The notes beneath the pieces were generated by a model. That model saw nothing but the letters and a program-made list of their open reading frames with translations, ran no database searches and was not told where the DNA came from. From assembly GCF_001640805.2 (NCBI RefSeq), contig NC_066853.1, positions 23,681,173 to 23,745,172 on the forward strand: 64,000 bases of DNA. The letters are read 5' to 3'. The position numbers and the translations under genes were made by a program. The stretch's first letter is position 1. Every line of letters starts with the position of its first letter. Below are positions 37,647 through 50,450 of the stretch, piece after piece. This DNA comes from Lates calcarifer. Taxonomy: Eukaryota > Chordata > Actinopteri > Centropomidae.

Positions 37647-38334
37647 AAGCTTACAGCTGAGCTCCAGGCAGAGTTTAATGTTCTCCACAAAGAACTGAAG
37701 GTCAGACAGGAAATGTTTGACAGTGAATGAAAAACAAGATGCTCCAAGAAGAACTGTAAAAATTCAAAACTTCATACCAAGAGGTCAGCAAAAGGTATAA
37801 AGTTGATGTCCTCACAGCCAGGCAGCAGGCTGACAGTCTTCATCGTGAGCTTGATAGCCAAATCAAGTCTCACAAAGACACAGTGTCACAGAATGAGCTG
37901 TTGGTGCAAAACTTGAGGGATGAACAGGATGCCCTCCTTCAACAGAATGTGCAGGAGATTGAACTTGTGCAGAAAGACGCTGCTGAGAAAGAACTGATTT
38001 TGCAGAAGGAGCTGGAGGAGCTGATAACTCAGCTTAATGATCACCTCTCACACAACCTTGAGCTCTCCATGGAGCTTAAGGCTGAGAGTGAAGAGAAGCA
38101 GAAGCTCGAGGAGAAAAAGGAGGACAAGCCGCAGATATGGATGAGAAAGAAACATCCAAGCAGGAGTCTCTTTCTGATGCTCTCCCTGATCCCAAACCTA
38201 AAAAGACTGAGATGTCTGAGACAACAAGGGCAACCAACACTTCAGCCTGGAAGAGCGCTTGCCACTTTCTGGGCCTGAGGAAACCAAAGAGGTGGAAGAA
38301 GTCAGCAGTGCCTGCATCCACCAGCATCACCTAA
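37647..38334 (+). pseudogene. Broken intronless copy of a coiled-coil protein gene
   Basis: Plus strand, antisense to clcn2. One protein-like heptad-rich sequence can be followed across about 690 bases, but only by changing frame. It runs DKLTAELQAEF... to a TGA near 37730, then continues in a second frame (KNKMLQEEL, an in-frame TAA, KFKTSYQEVSKRYK, then QNELLVQNLRDEQDALL...), and after about 38135 in a third stretch (MDEKETSKQESL...LGLRKPKRWKKS) ending in TAA at 38332. The first two-thirds are rich in E, Q, K and L, like a long coiled coil; the end is basic. No introns are visible. I do not recognise the parent gene. Two frame changes plus at least two stops favour a retrocopy over a living gene. 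Confidence 0.65.
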
Positions 38335-38409
38335 GCTGACTTTTCCTCCCTCACCCACTGTAAGGAAATTGAACTTTTTCAAAGTAGAAATGAAAATTCC
38401 AGCTGGCTG

Positions 38410-38525
38410 AGGCAGACGTCCACCCACCATGAGCCAAGTTCTGCTCAAGGTTTCTTCCTTCCAAGGGAGTTTAACCTTGCTGCTGTTGCCAAGTGTTTGC
38501 TCATGGGGAACTGTTGTTCCTGCAT
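38410..38525 (+). repeat. Teleost dispersed repeat (GGTTTCTTCC...CTTGCTGCT type)
   Basis: The run GCTCAAGGTTTCTTCC, then GGGAGTTTAACCTTGC and AAGTGTTTGCTCATGGGG, is a well-known interspersed fish sequence. It begins about 75 bases after the stop codon of the coiled-coil copy. It may be part of the 3' end of the transcript that was copied, or an independent insertion. Confidence 0.55.
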
Positions 38526-40977
38526 CAATTACTGTATTTAGTGGTAGTTTGTAATGGTACAGTCAAGTGTTCAAGAACCTGTTGTCTGAAAAAAAAACTT
38601 ACAACAATGAAATTACAACAAAAAACACAGCAAAATACTTAAGCTTCTTCTCCATGAAACAAGATTCACTTTGATTAATCTCCATTATTTCTTTAAGTTC
38701 TGTCCAAAACCACAATTACATTCTCAGTAACACCTTGACAAATTACCTACCAGGAACCACATATATGCAGCACTTTTTTCATGATTCCTGGCAAGTATTC
38801 CACTTCCACAATTTCATGTGTTTTATGTCTCTATTGGGATTACATGGAGGATGGGTTTGCGGTGGGGGACCTGTGCAACACCCCTGCTCTCTATCACAGT
38901 GAACAAAAAAATGTGGGTAAAGTGATTGCATGGGAGGTTTCCTGTACAGGAGACAAGGTAAAACATGAGATTTCTGGATGTAACTCCAGTTATATAATTA
39001 ATTGGAATTAGTGAAGTATGTGTAACCCACCATCACTAAATCTTAAAATGTATTAAAACCTACATTGGTATCTATGGCACGACTCCTGTTAATCCCTTGC
39101 ATCAACTTTAAACCCAGTTAAAGGCAGCTGGAATAAGGCCTGATTCGGATGTGGAGAAATTGCTGGTTTCTGGTCCTAAAGCTGGAAACTATACAAAGCC
39201 AAAACAAACCTGATTTTCAGGACTGGATTTAAGTGACCGTGGTTAGGGTTGGTTGCAATGCACAAATCTGCACAGATAATCTGTGATTTCTTTCCTGATA
39301 ATCAAGTCAGGACCATTGTTATTACATAACCCACTTTATATTATGACTCAAGTCTGTACAAGTCTTGATTTTCTCCAGCAGCTGGTGACCGACTTTGAAC
39401 AGAAATAAGGAATGGCCAATCAAAGTCTGAGAGCTGAGCAAGAGGCTAAGATAATAAATGGAGTGTGAAAAGGAAAGAGTTGCATCTTTATGTTTGACTG
39501 GTTGTAAGAGTGTATGACTGTGTAGTGTGGAGGCTTGGGTAGAGTATGCGCCCTATACCTCAGTTCATCTTTGACAGTCTGCTTAATCAGGCAGTTTATC
39601 TTTAGCTTATGGTATGAGACGATCCATATCTAAGTTTATACAAACACTTAAAATGGCTCATATTTTTCTGAAAAGCAGCAGTTTAGGTTATAATTTTTTT
39701 TTGAGCTCTCACAGTCATAGCAAAAGATCTGAGTGGGTGACTGGGCATACTAAACATGGTTAATGTCTCTGACTCTGTCTCTGACAACCCCAAAAAATAT
39801 GGAACGCACCACGTCTACCCACAACACAGTGGCCGTCCCAAACCCCAACCTACCTGCCTTTACACTAATTTGCAGCAAATCTAGTAACATGGCACAAAGA
39901 TGGGGTGACACTACTCATGTCCCTCATTTAATCCCTGCAGTCATCACTTTTATTTAGGTTATTTCATAAAAATGAACTTTTGAATGCTACACTGCATTTG
40001 ACCTCCATTATGTATTTATTTGTTCATTCATTCATTCATTCATTCAGTCTATACTTTATTTTATTTCATTTATTTTCTGTGATGAGAGGTGATTTAGAGC
40101 AGTTGGTGACAGGCCTATGCATTTCCATCCCCGTCCCTCCAATTCATTGAAAACAAAAAGTAATAAAATATGTGATAACAATTATACTCGTAGAAAGAGA
40201 GGGCTGCTAATTGTAGCCTACTTGAGCCTAATATCCCGTTTCTATGGCATTTGATAGCCCTTGACTGTAACAGGAGAAATGGCTAATGGAAATTTATATT
40301 TTCTAGAGTTTGATGGCATGGTATGAAATATTAAATATGAAATCATCCAAGCAGATGTGCTTCTTCTCCATAGCAAAACAGCTGAGGATTATGGGTATTG
40401 TTGAGCCCAAAACAAAACTGATATAAATCACAGAAACATAAGATAGAAAACAGCAATAGAATCTACAAATGTAAACATACATTAAAATATGTGAAAGACA
40501 TTTAAAAAATAGCAAAGAAAAAACAAAACAGTTTCGTAGTAATGTAGTGAGGACACAAAAGTTATTTCCAATTGAAATACATTAGTCTGAAAGTCATGCT
40601 GAGAGGCACAAAAAAAATGAAAAATTTGTGTCCGTGGGCATGAATCAATAGATTACATTTCGTAACTATTTAATGAGCTGCCGTGAGACCGGGTTGTGTT
40701 TTAACATTTAATTTTTAGAAACGGGCTAAAAACTCCACAACAAAAAACTTAAGTGAGGTAGAGGGGAGAAGTGAAGGATACTCAGGTCAAGGGTATCAGT
40801 TATGACGTAGAATCCAGGACATTTATACTCTATTTAATTTGTCAGTCATCTGGGAGCCCTCTATGCTTGTGTGTATGTCACATTCAGAGGACAGTCTATC
40901 GCCTGGGGGCCTCAAGGGACCCTAAGGGGCCCTTCTTCTATTCCCACTCCAATTACAGTCCCGCTAGCTCTCTGTCA

Positions 40978-40981
<4 letters not shown>

Positions 40982-41012
<31 letters not shown>
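40982..41012 (+). repeat. (CA)n microsatellite
   Basis: A CA dinucleotide run in the large intron. Confidence 0.9.
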
Positions 41013-41013
<1 letters not shown>

Positions 41014-41193
41014 TATCTACACATGCACAATGACAGATAACACTCAGGCTGGAGAACACACGCACAAACACAAATGCACCTGTATTAATAAACACATTCC
41101 TCACTAAGAGATGCTGATGTGCATAATTGCACACGACAAAAATAGCATTTAACTACACAGCATGCCAAATTAGTTTGCAGGTTTGTGTGTGTG

Positions 41194-41225
41194 TGAGTGA
41201 GAGAGAGAGAGAGAGAGAGAGAGAC
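41194..41225 (+). repeat. (GA)n microsatellite
   Basis: A GA dinucleotide run in the large intron, preceded by a short TG run. Confidence 0.9.
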
Positions 41226-43049
41226 TTAAAGTGTGCTAAAAACCACAAATACACAAAAAATCTCAGCACAGGTGCTGTGAACTTTACAAAGAGTGACATT
41301 TCAGCCTTTTCTCTTAGAACACATTTTTCCGTGTCTTGTTTTGTGCGGTTCAAAAACACATGTAATTAAAGTATTTATAGCAGCTTCATTTGCTGACCTG
41401 CTGATGAGAACTTTGCATGCCATGCACCTTTACTTTCAAAAGTTTAGCAGCTGGAATGAGTGCCTTCGTCAAGTTTCGGCATGAAAAGGAGCAACAAGAC
41501 AAGATGGCTGCCATGTCGAATAAAAGAACCATTCATTACCAAGAAGGGAAGGGAGAGAGCAATCTCCCCTTTGAAAATCACCAGGCTGAATCCAGGAAAA
41601 CCAAAGGCTGTAATTAGACAGAGCCATTACAGCCTGACTTTGAATGCTGTGTGTGTGTGTGTGTCATTAGAAATTCTGGTGTGCATGTGTAAGAGTGTGT
41701 GTGTGTGTGTGTAAGTGAGAGGGAGAGGGAGAGAGAGAGAGGATATAAGACAGTGCATGCCCATAGATGTTGAGAGCAGCTCGATGAGATTTGTGCAGCA
41801 AGTGTGTATATATGTGTGTGTGTGTGTGTTTGTCCTTACACTGACTGTGTCTCACCTGTATGTCATATACAGGAAACGCTTTATCTATCTTTTGTAACCC
41901 TATACATACATAAATGCAATCACATGCACACACACCCTCTCTGTCTTGGACATCACACTGAGAGGTGAAAGCCATCAGATCATTTCGCTTAAGGACAGAA
42001 AAAACACACTGACACTCACATAGACACACACACACACACACAGGAATAACAGAACAAAGCTGGCTTTATAAAGTAATCAAAACCAGCTTTTTAGATTCAT
42101 GACAGACAAAAGGCTGAGAGAGATGTTCTCTGCTGTACTTTTCAGAAGCAATGACAAAGAGACAGTGAGTCAGTTTCTGCCATTTCGGCAGTACATGTTG
42201 TCACACCATCAGTTTTTGTGCTTATATAACTTTGAAACTGGAGCCTCTGGCTAATGGTGGATGCTCTTTTCACAACAACAACACACTTTGCTGTGAACGT
42301 TGCTTGGCAGTACTTCAGCTCAAGTTACCTGTGGATGAATCTCTGCTTTTTATAATAAGTGTAGTTAACTACTTGATGTTATATGTTACACCCCATCCTC
42401 CTCACAGTATGTTTAAGTATGACAACATTATTTAATTCAGTTCACTGTATTTTGGCATTAATATTCTGACTTTAAGGTGGTGTACTCCAATCCAAATCTT
42501 AGTTGGATGATGGAATAATTACTTTCTTGTAGCCACCAAGTTGCATAGAACAGAATGGGTATTAGCGATTGTCAGACTTGTGGCAAACATGACATTATGT
42601 TATGTCTGTTTACCGAACACCCCGAAAAATTCGTTATTTGCTGCTACAGGGTGGCGACAAATGATGTTCTCTCTGCAGTCTCTGAAGTTCAATCACTGAA
42701 AGGCCTCAGGAAAAACAATGATGACCTCACTTTAACATCCACTGATTTCAAATAAAATGTTATTTATTACTATATCAGAGCTAAAGTTTGCAAAACTGAG
42801 TTCATATTATGTTTGTAAATGTATATATGATTCTTTCTTAACCAACGTCATTTTTTGTGTAACTTTAGTTGACAAAACTACATTTCCTGTGTGTGAAGTT
42901 TTGCTGTAAAAACTGATTTCAGTGACCAGTACTGAACAGATAACAGATTTTAACAGATTTTGTTGACAAACCACATTTCAAACCACATTTCAAAATAATT
43001 TCTCTAAATCTGCCCGTAGCCAACAGCCCATGTGCTCACCTACACACTC

Positions 43050-43050
43050 C

Positions 43051-43092
<42 letters not shown>

Positions 43093-43118
43093 AAAACACA
43101 CACACACACACACACGCA
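43050..43118 (+). repeat. (TC)n followed by (CA)n
   Basis: A compound microsatellite of about 40 bases TC and 20 bases CA within the large intron. Confidence 0.9.
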
Positions 43119-45675
43119 AGCACACATAACCACATAACCTAGCATTTTTCTATTCTGCACCCACTCGCACTTTTGGGCTCTCTATATGCACTTTACTTGC
43201 TGTGTGACGTCCACATGCTCACGCCAAGCAGCTCTCGATGCAGTGAGGGGAGATTTACAACCTTTGCTTTTTGTATTCGGAAAGGACATTTCATTTCAGC
43301 TGAACGGAGCAGCCCAAATAAATAAAGGTTACATAAAAAAGCCAATCTAATCACAGCACAAGCAGCACTCTCCTCCAGTGGCCCTTAAACAGGAAGCCTT
43401 ACAGCAGCAGGCAGGCTGCTGGGGCACACAGTTCATCTGGGCTCCCAAACTTCTGTTTGGCCTCTTCTCATTACCTCACTCACCAAAAGAGAAGGAGGAG
43501 GATGGGTGTTGAGACTTTGGCATTTTCCCTCACAAGAGAAAAATGAATATATAGTAACTGTTCATGTCTTTTTTTTCTCTGAGGCCAAGAGAGCAGTGGC
43601 TTGGTTCCAGTATTTTATATCACAGTGGTTGTTTTTTCCCCTCACTGAGACCCAGGGGAGTTAAGTCAGGTACTGATGCTTTTAAAGCATATCCACCTTC
43701 CCCTCGTGCCCTTACTTTAGCAAAAATGAAATCAGCTGGGGTCCAAAGACTTTATATGGATGCTGTTTTTTCTGTTTAACTGACCTCAGATATACTTGAC
43801 ATTCCATACCTTTCTAAACACAGTTTCAGAGGACTGAGCAGCCTTGATGCGGGCTTTCAGGTAAGCACTTGTGTGTGTTTTCTATTTTCTCACATTTTGC
43901 AACTTTTTTATCTCTACACTTGACATGAGCTGTGTAATTAAATCTGTGGGATAATCTAAGACTGTTATCTTGCTGCATCAAAACCATAGCAAAGAGTCTG
44001 CTGTCCGCTTGTCCAGCTGTGTACATGACTGGCACTGAGATGGAAATCTTTATATTATTTCTGACTCTGAACCTTATCTCCTTGCCTTTTTTTAACTGCA
44101 TAAACAACCTTAAAGCTCGCAAACAGCTGCTTTGTCCTTACATGGTTTACACTAAATGTGGAAAACACCACTGAAGAGCACATTTCATGTCTTGGATTAA
44201 AAATAGACAGTGTACATCAAAGTGTGTTACTGTAATGTCAATACGTTTATGCTTTGCATTGTCATCAAGAGCTACGCTTGGTTCCTTTTATATCTGTAGA
44301 TCTTTTCCTCATGCAACCTCAACTCTGAAGTGAAAATAAATGGTCTGTGATCCATACATGGAATTGATAAGCATTTTACTGCATCAGGAACCTTTCATAT
44401 TCCTTTGGGGCTGTCAACATTTGCAATTAACTAAAGTCATAGACATCTAAAACTGTGTAATCAGCCTTTGTTGGTTGAGAAGGCAGATGATCCACAGAGG
44501 ATATGACATGCTGATTAAAAATGTCTCCTCCAGACATTGAAGTAACAGGTGCAGTCTTTTAAACCCTGTTTCTTCTGAGCTACTCCTGTAAGGATAAAAT
44601 AACTATACATAATTGAAGTTTAAGTTGGGGATTCTCTTGAAATTGATGAGACATGAGATCATTTTTCCTAGAGGAGAGTCATCACCCTGTTGGTCTTATT
44701 GAGCTTGAGCCCTCTTCCGGTCACAGAGTGGTGTTACAGTTTCATTCCCCTGTTAGACTATATTTAGCTAAGTACAAACGGCAGTTTGCAGAGAGGAAAT
44801 TTGTCATTTTAGTCATTATGGAATAAAGGTCAGAAACAGCAGATAGAATCTGTCAGAGATAAAAAAAAAAGGTTGCTGAGAGATCCATTAGGTTCAAAAA
44901 TGAATAAATTCGGCTACATTACAGACTGGATCCAAATTGGAACCAGCTATTGTGACACAGTCATAGCCTTACTTAGGACAGAGGTGAGTTTTTGATGTCC
45001 TCATAAACCCACATTGTCTATAACCTGGATTAAATTGCTTGTATGGAACACCTTCATTATCATTTAGGACATTTTGAGCCCCAGTTATTCACAGTTGGCT
45101 AGGCAGCATAAAATGTAACAACTAGGTATCAAGATATTCTCTGGTTGTATAATTGCATATGGAATCCATCAGTTCTTTCACTCAGTAATATAGCATCAAA
45201 ATGGACTCAAACTTTAAATGACCTCTTAGGAGCATAACTTTGTAACACAATGAGTGGGAGATAGTCCACTTTCCAACTATTTTTTGAAACATGATCTCCC
45301 TTTGTTTTTCACCAGAGACAAGAGGAGATGGGCTCAGCGCCAATACTTTCCCATTAGCCCAGGTTCAGGACTGAATAAAAACTGCAAAACCTTCCCATTT
45401 ATAATACGTTCATGTTCAATTCACACTTGTGATCCTCCTATATCTTTTATGCTGCTATAGAAACCAGCATCACACTGTATGGATGTGTACCAGTACACAT
45501 CCTACAACACTGAAAGAGGGAAGGATTTAATAATATATCATGAATGGAAATTAAAATAAATGGGATTTTTTAATGTAAATTTAAACTAAAATTTATTAAT
45601 AATATTATTGTATTCTGTATACTAAGATATATATCAAAATCTCCACCATCTTGTCTAACGGTCTGTCTAACCTAC

Positions 45676-45831
45676 CTTCATGACGATGAAGAGGACCAGG
45701 GTGACAAAGACGTTGACCTGCGGGTGTTTCCAGGCTTGGGAGTGTCCGATGTAGTCAAATTCCTCAGCGATGCCCTGTTTGGCCCATGTCCGGTTGTCCA
45801 GTAAAGTCACCAGAGACTCCTTCTGGGTGAG
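45676..45831 (-). CDS. clcn2: clcn2 exon: helices L-M with N-glycosylation site
   Basis: This 156-bp exon (52 codons, phase 0 at both ends) reads LTQKESLVTLLDNRTW...GHSQAWKHPQ...LFIVMK. NRT is an N-glycosylation sequon in the extracellular loop between helices L and M, a conserved glycosylation position in ClC-1/2. The acceptor is CCTGCAG (45838-45832) and the donor is AAG|GTAGGT. The middle (AEEFDYIGHS) is more variable between species than the flanking helices. It precedes a 14.2 kb intron. Confidence 0.95.
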
Positions 45832-46565
45832 CTGCAGGCAACAGAAAGTGACATTATCAAGATATAACTACAGGAGTGGGCTTTTTTTTTTTTTTACTTT
45901 ACTCATTAAAAAAACATCTTTGGACTGAGTCCATTTATTGGTTTGCTAACAGTAACTTTGACCCTGACAACTGTTAGGCCATTTTAGTTTCAAGAGTTTC
46001 AATGTGCAAAAATGCAAGGACTTGCAACATCCTTACCTTTAAAAACAAATGCTTTCCTTAAGAGCAAAACACTAAATCAAATGTTTAGCCCTCAGAATGC
46101 ATCCATGTTTCAATACATATAACCAAAGTGTACAGATCATTAAATCAATGCAACATTGCTTTGTAGTCAACACAGAGCAGAAGGAGAAAGCTGATTAGTT
46201 ACAATGACAGTGCAGTGTAAAGTCAGACTCATTACCTATAATTAAAATAATACAGGACACATTGTCATTTACATCCTCACTGTTATTGGATAAACTTTTT
46301 ACCGACAATTATTAAAATTCAATATTAAATGTTTATTATTAAATGTTCATCAATGCACTGCAGTTTGACAGATTTTTTCAACCTTTATCGTGATAACTGA
46401 CCGAAATATATTGTAAAACGGGACTGTGAGAGTCAGACAGAGGGATTTGAGATGCAGAACTTTGAGCGTGCTCTTTGGAATACAGCTTTAAGAGGAGAGG
46501 GTCAGTGCAGATTTAGAGCTTCAGAAGCCTGACTCACCCTCTCAATAGGAGCCAGGATTGAGGGA

Positions 46566-46567
<2 letters not shown>

Positions 46568-46602
<35 letters not shown>

Positions 46603-46640
46603 CGTGTAAGTGTGCATGCATGTGTGTGTGTGTGTGTATG
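46568..46640 (+). repeat. (TG)n microsatellite
   Basis: A TG run of about 30 bases followed by an interrupted TG/CG/TA part. It is complementary to the CA run at 46758-46809. Confidence 0.9.
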
Positions 46641-46754
46641 TGTATGTATGTATTGTATGTGCCTATAAGGTCTGAGGAGGCATAGAATATTCCTTTTCTA
46701 ATTCTGATAATTAGACAGATGAAGAGGGTGTAATTGGAGAGAAGTGCAGACATA

Positions 46755-46757
<3 letters not shown>

Positions 46758-46809
<52 letters not shown>
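46758..46809 (+). repeat. (CA)n microsatellite
   Basis: A CA run of about 50 bases, one of the longest in the window. Confidence 0.93.
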
Positions 46810-46811
<2 letters not shown>

Positions 46812-47061
46812 ATGAGTCATCCCTGGAGCAAAAGGACAGTATGCTTGCCCAAGTCTCCAGTGTACAAAGATGAAACATACAAACATCATTAGCACATTTA
46901 ACCTGTGATGTGAGTATTAAAAATCAATCACACACTGACATAAATGGTAATCAGGCTGTTGTACAGCTGCATAATGACCACAACTAGACCTGTACAACAT
47001 GTATGAACATAAATAGATAATGCATGGATGAGTGAGTGATTATTGTGTGTGAGAAGCCTAC

Positions 47062-47146
47062 CTTGCCAGCCATGAACTGCCCAAAGCCAGGGGGAAATGT
47101 TAGTGTGGAAACAAGTAAAGTAACCAATGCTGGGTACAGCAGACGT
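47062..47146 (-). CDS. clcn2: clcn2 exon: helix [10 protein letters not shown] to FMAGK
   Basis: This 85-bp exon completes a lysine and reads [28 protein letters not shown]. It covers helix K and the PPG(F/M)GQ turn conserved in ClC-0/1/2. The acceptor is CTCTCAG (47153-47147) and the donor is AAG|GTAGGC. It leaves in phase 0. In human ClC-2 the residue after MAG is Q; lysine here may be a species difference. Confidence 0.95.
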
Positions 47147-47725
47147 CTGAGAGAGAGGGAAAGGAGAGGAAAGACAAGAAGATATCAATATCTGCAGATT
47201 CAGTCAACATCAATACATTAGATTAACTGAAGAATTTATGTTAACAAATTTCAGTGTGTGTGTAAATAAGCCAGTTTACACACCAGTCATTACTGCTTTC
47301 ATTATTAAAGTCACAGCAACAAGGTGTCAGACCAATGGAAAAAACAGTGGTGTTCACACTGTAACCCTGCCACTGTATTGTGCTTGCGTGTCACCATGTC
47401 TTAGCACCATCAGATCACAGCATATAACAAACCACTACCATGTTTTCTTTATATTTTGGTAAATCAGTCTTTCTTGTTACTTGTTATCACAGCAAATATC
47501 AGTCAAAAATTAGCCCTCCAGTTGGAGTAAAGAGTGAAGCCCTCCAATAGTCAAAGCAAAATGAAAATTCTCTGTCACTTTGTGTTTAACTGCAGCTTAT
47601 CTTGAAATAAGAGAGAACACTGATAGTCCATCTTTGAAAAATGTTGCTCTAGGGTGTTCCCACTGCACACTGCTTACATAGCTATAGTACTGTTTGGCTC
47701 ACAATGCAGATAATTTTTCTGCTGT

Positions 47726-47728
<3 letters not shown>

Positions 47729-47794
<66 letters not shown>
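47729..47794 (+). repeat. (AT)33 microsatellite
   Basis: A perfect alternating AT run of 66 bases, self-complementary and able to extrude as a cruciform. It lies in an intron about 850 bases downstream (in transcript order) of the exon at 48647-48748. Confidence 0.95.
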
Positions 47795-47797
<3 letters not shown>

Positions 47798-48235
47798 TGT
47801 GATTATTTTTTTTAAATCACAAAATATAATCACATCTTAGTAGAGGCTGCTAAAACACCTCTATGAAGCAGCTAACAGTGACTTTCACTACCCTGTCATC
47901 TGTTGATTACTCATTTAGCCTAGAAAAAAATGTCTTTAAAGTTTAGTCTTTAAAATGCTAAAAAGTAATGAAAAAAGCTTCACGTGTTGTTTTGTTTAAC
48001 AGCACATGGTCTAAAATCATGTTCAGTTTACAAAAGAACATGACATACAAAAGAAAAGCTGGGTAAATCCTCTCATTTGAGAAGCTGAAACCAGACAGTC
48101 TTTTAGCTTTTATTACAATTCATATGATTTCCTGTCACAGTCTCATAAACAATGAGGAATCTGCCCCGATGTGCCTTATTGTGGAGAACCCAGACAGGAT
48201 AGGCCTGGTTACAGGCTGGAATCACATCTGTATAT

Positions 48236-48270
48236 ATAGTGGTATAGTGGTATAGTGGTATGCTACCACT
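48236..48270 (+). repeat. Tandem GTGGTATA units ending in a small hairpin
   Basis: Three units of about 10 bases (AGTGGTATAGTGG...) end in AGTGGTATGCTACCACT, a 7-bp inverted repeat with a 3-base loop. Confidence 0.7.
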
Positions 48271-48646
48271 GAGTATAGACTCACTGGTGGCATAAGTATT
48301 TAGATGTTTTATTGAAGTAAAAGTAGCAATACTTCAATCTGCTTTGGAAGTAAGGGACCTGAATTTAAATGTAAAAATACATATGCACTGTCAGCAAAAT
48401 ATACATAAAAATAAAATTAAAAGTACTGCTAAAGAACAGAATAACCTCTGTCTAAGTGTTATTATATTACTGATTTATCATTGACACATAATTGTGTAAA
48501 TGGCATTTTAATCTGGGCATTGAACTAACTATAACTTAGTTAAACCTAAAACAATGTATCATATTTTATAAATGTATCTTCTGTATCTAGTACTGTATTT
48601 AAATACAGCCTTTGATGTACCACTCTGTGTATCTTGTTACACCTAC

Positions 48647-48748
48647 TTTTTCATGAGGAATCTGTTAATGGCCTTCTGTTTCCTGATGAACTGGACAATA
48701 AGTCGGTTCAGATACACAAACAAAGCCCCTCCAAAACCACTGGCAATG
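48647..48748 (-). CDS. clcn2: clcn2 exon: helix J-K, IASGFGG to FLMK
   Basis: This 102-bp exon reads [15 protein letters not shown]...[15 protein letters not shown] and leaves two bases of a lysine. It covers helix J and the cytoplasmic basic link to helix K. The acceptor is CTCTCTGCAG (48758-48749) and the donor is AAAA|GTAGGT. The residues match mammalian ClC-2 through [12 protein letters not shown]. Confidence 0.95.
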
Positions 48749-50364
48749 CTGCAGAGAGAGAGAGAGATACACACACATCAGAGAGAGCTGGACCACTTTC
48801 TCTACTTGGCATAAACATGAATGTGTGATCAAATTGAAACTGGATAGAATAAATTAGTTCAAGCATAACAAAGCAAAACATCAATTATAATTTTTTTCTC
48901 TCTCAAACCACCTCCATAGGTTGTCCCCTGTGCATTTGGCCATAATAAAAACAATATAAATGTAACATAATGAGTCTCCAATAAACACTGTAGGTGGATG
49001 TGAGTGAAAGGTGCAAATGTAATGCAGTTGAACCATATGTACAGTGGATACAATCCACATACTGTACAGGACATATGTTAATATCAGGAGTAAATAAACA
49101 CTGAGAGACAACACATACACAGGATGGAAAGAAGTAAAGATGAGGATTGAAGTGTTAGAGAAAAGAGAGAAAGTCAACAAAGCATGTAGGAGGAATGTGC
49201 TGTAGATACAGAGGAGGAAAAACGAAACCCTGAGAAAAACAAAGACATACACTGAAAGGAGAAACATGCTAGAAATGAAAAATGAACAGGGAATTACAGA
49301 GAGCATACAGTCAGATTGGGATGTGTGGGGGAGTCAGAGACAGGGAAGGAGGTTTGCATAAGTAAGCATTTAAAAGCTCAGTGGGAGTCCTCTTTATGGC
49401 AGTAACAAGGAAAGAAAGAGGATAGAGGAAGAGAAAGAATAGACTCAGACAGCTATGCAGACAACCTAATGCTTATAAATTTATCTTGCTGCATTATTAA
49501 TTCCGTCAAATACCTCTGAATAAATAATGAACAGGATGATGAGGGAGTCTTTGCCCTCGTGGTGCAGCGGAGGAAAACACTGCATGTGTCCCTTTTTGTG
49601 TTCTTTGTAGTTGTAACCTTAAAAGGTCCAAATGTCCTCTCTCTGTGGGATAGTTCAAGACTAGGATTTGGGGGTACAGTACTGTTTGAAACCAACCAGG
49701 GTTCAGGGTACAGCCAGGTAAAGGTGTCTCAACCAGACCTATGCTTCCCTTTAAAGCCAGGGAGGGGCAGGGAGCGTGGAAGTGGTGGATGAGGTACAAT
49801 TAAAAATAAATCGAAGCATCAGTATGGATTAATATCACTTTTTTCAAGTCATTTATAACAGTGAAAAACAACTTCCCAGAGCTCATGATGTCTTCTATTG
49901 TTTGTAAACAGAGAATATTTTACATTTTTGCTTGCTCATCTTGATAATATACACTATACCACAATCTTAGCTTATCAAATCTGTTGTTTATTAAATGTCT
50001 GTTGGACAATTCGATTAACTGAGTTATTGTTCCGGCACTAATAAATAAATCAGGTGAAGTAAATGAATCAACAGAATGAATAAATGTCAGAAATAAAAAA
50101 GAACCAATTTTATGAACATAAGCATCTGTGCTGTGTGGGCTCTGATGCAGAGCTACAATCTATATCAGTTTATGTCACAAAAATATCTGCACTATCTGTA
50201 CTGGATGGGTGTGGCTTACATACAGTGAATAGTTGTTAGAAATAGTCTAATCTGTTCTTTTTCATTTTCTTCACTTAATAGTTACCTACTGCCATTTACA
50301 CTCCTCATACACATGTTTGGCTGCTAACAAAATCATGTAATATGTTAACCATGTACCTGAATTA

Positions 50365-50450
50365 ATTCATCCATCCATTATCTATACCACTTATCCTTAA
50401 GGGTTGCTGGGGCTGGAGTCAATCCCAGCCAGGGAAGAGGCAGAGTATCT
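50365..50450 (+). repeat. Dispersed repeat R2, short copy
   Basis: ATCCATCCATTATCTATACC followed by GGGGCTGGAGTCAATCCCA is a shorter, diverged copy of the repeat at 7911-8180, truncated after GGCAGAGTATC. Confidence 0.65.

Larger units (their letters stand above)
31525..45675 (-). other. clcn2: clcn2 largest intron (14.2 kb)
   Basis: Non-coding for clcn2. It holds the MITE at 36330-36613, the broken coiled-coil copy at 37647-38334 (plus strand), LINE tails at 32463-32525 and 35833-35893, a T-run at 33934-33952, and microsatellites near 41.0, 41.2, 41.7 and 43.05 kb. About 34380-34560 and 43180-43470 are more complex, less AT-rich blocks without coding frames. They could be regulatory, but only cross-species alignment could tell. 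The rest looks like unremarkable AT-rich sequence. Confidence 0.6.
45832..47061 (-). other. clcn2: clcn2 intron with opposed TG and CA repeats
   Basis: Non-coding, 1.2 kb. It holds a (TG)n block at 46568-46640 and a (CA)n block at 46758-46809 on the plus strand, roughly 120-190 bases apart. Otherwise it is AT-rich with no recognisable element. Confidence 0.75.
47147..48646 (-). other. clcn2: clcn2 intron
   Basis: Non-coding, 1.5 kb. It contains a long (AT)n run at 47729-47794 and a short tandem/hairpin element at 48236-48270, where AGTGGTAT is repeated and then answered by its inverse TACCACT. No gene was seen. Confidence 0.7.

Noticed and set aside
43564..43779. A 71-codon plus-strand frame in the large intron
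   Set aside because: No family resemblance and no splice signals in a gene-like arrangement.
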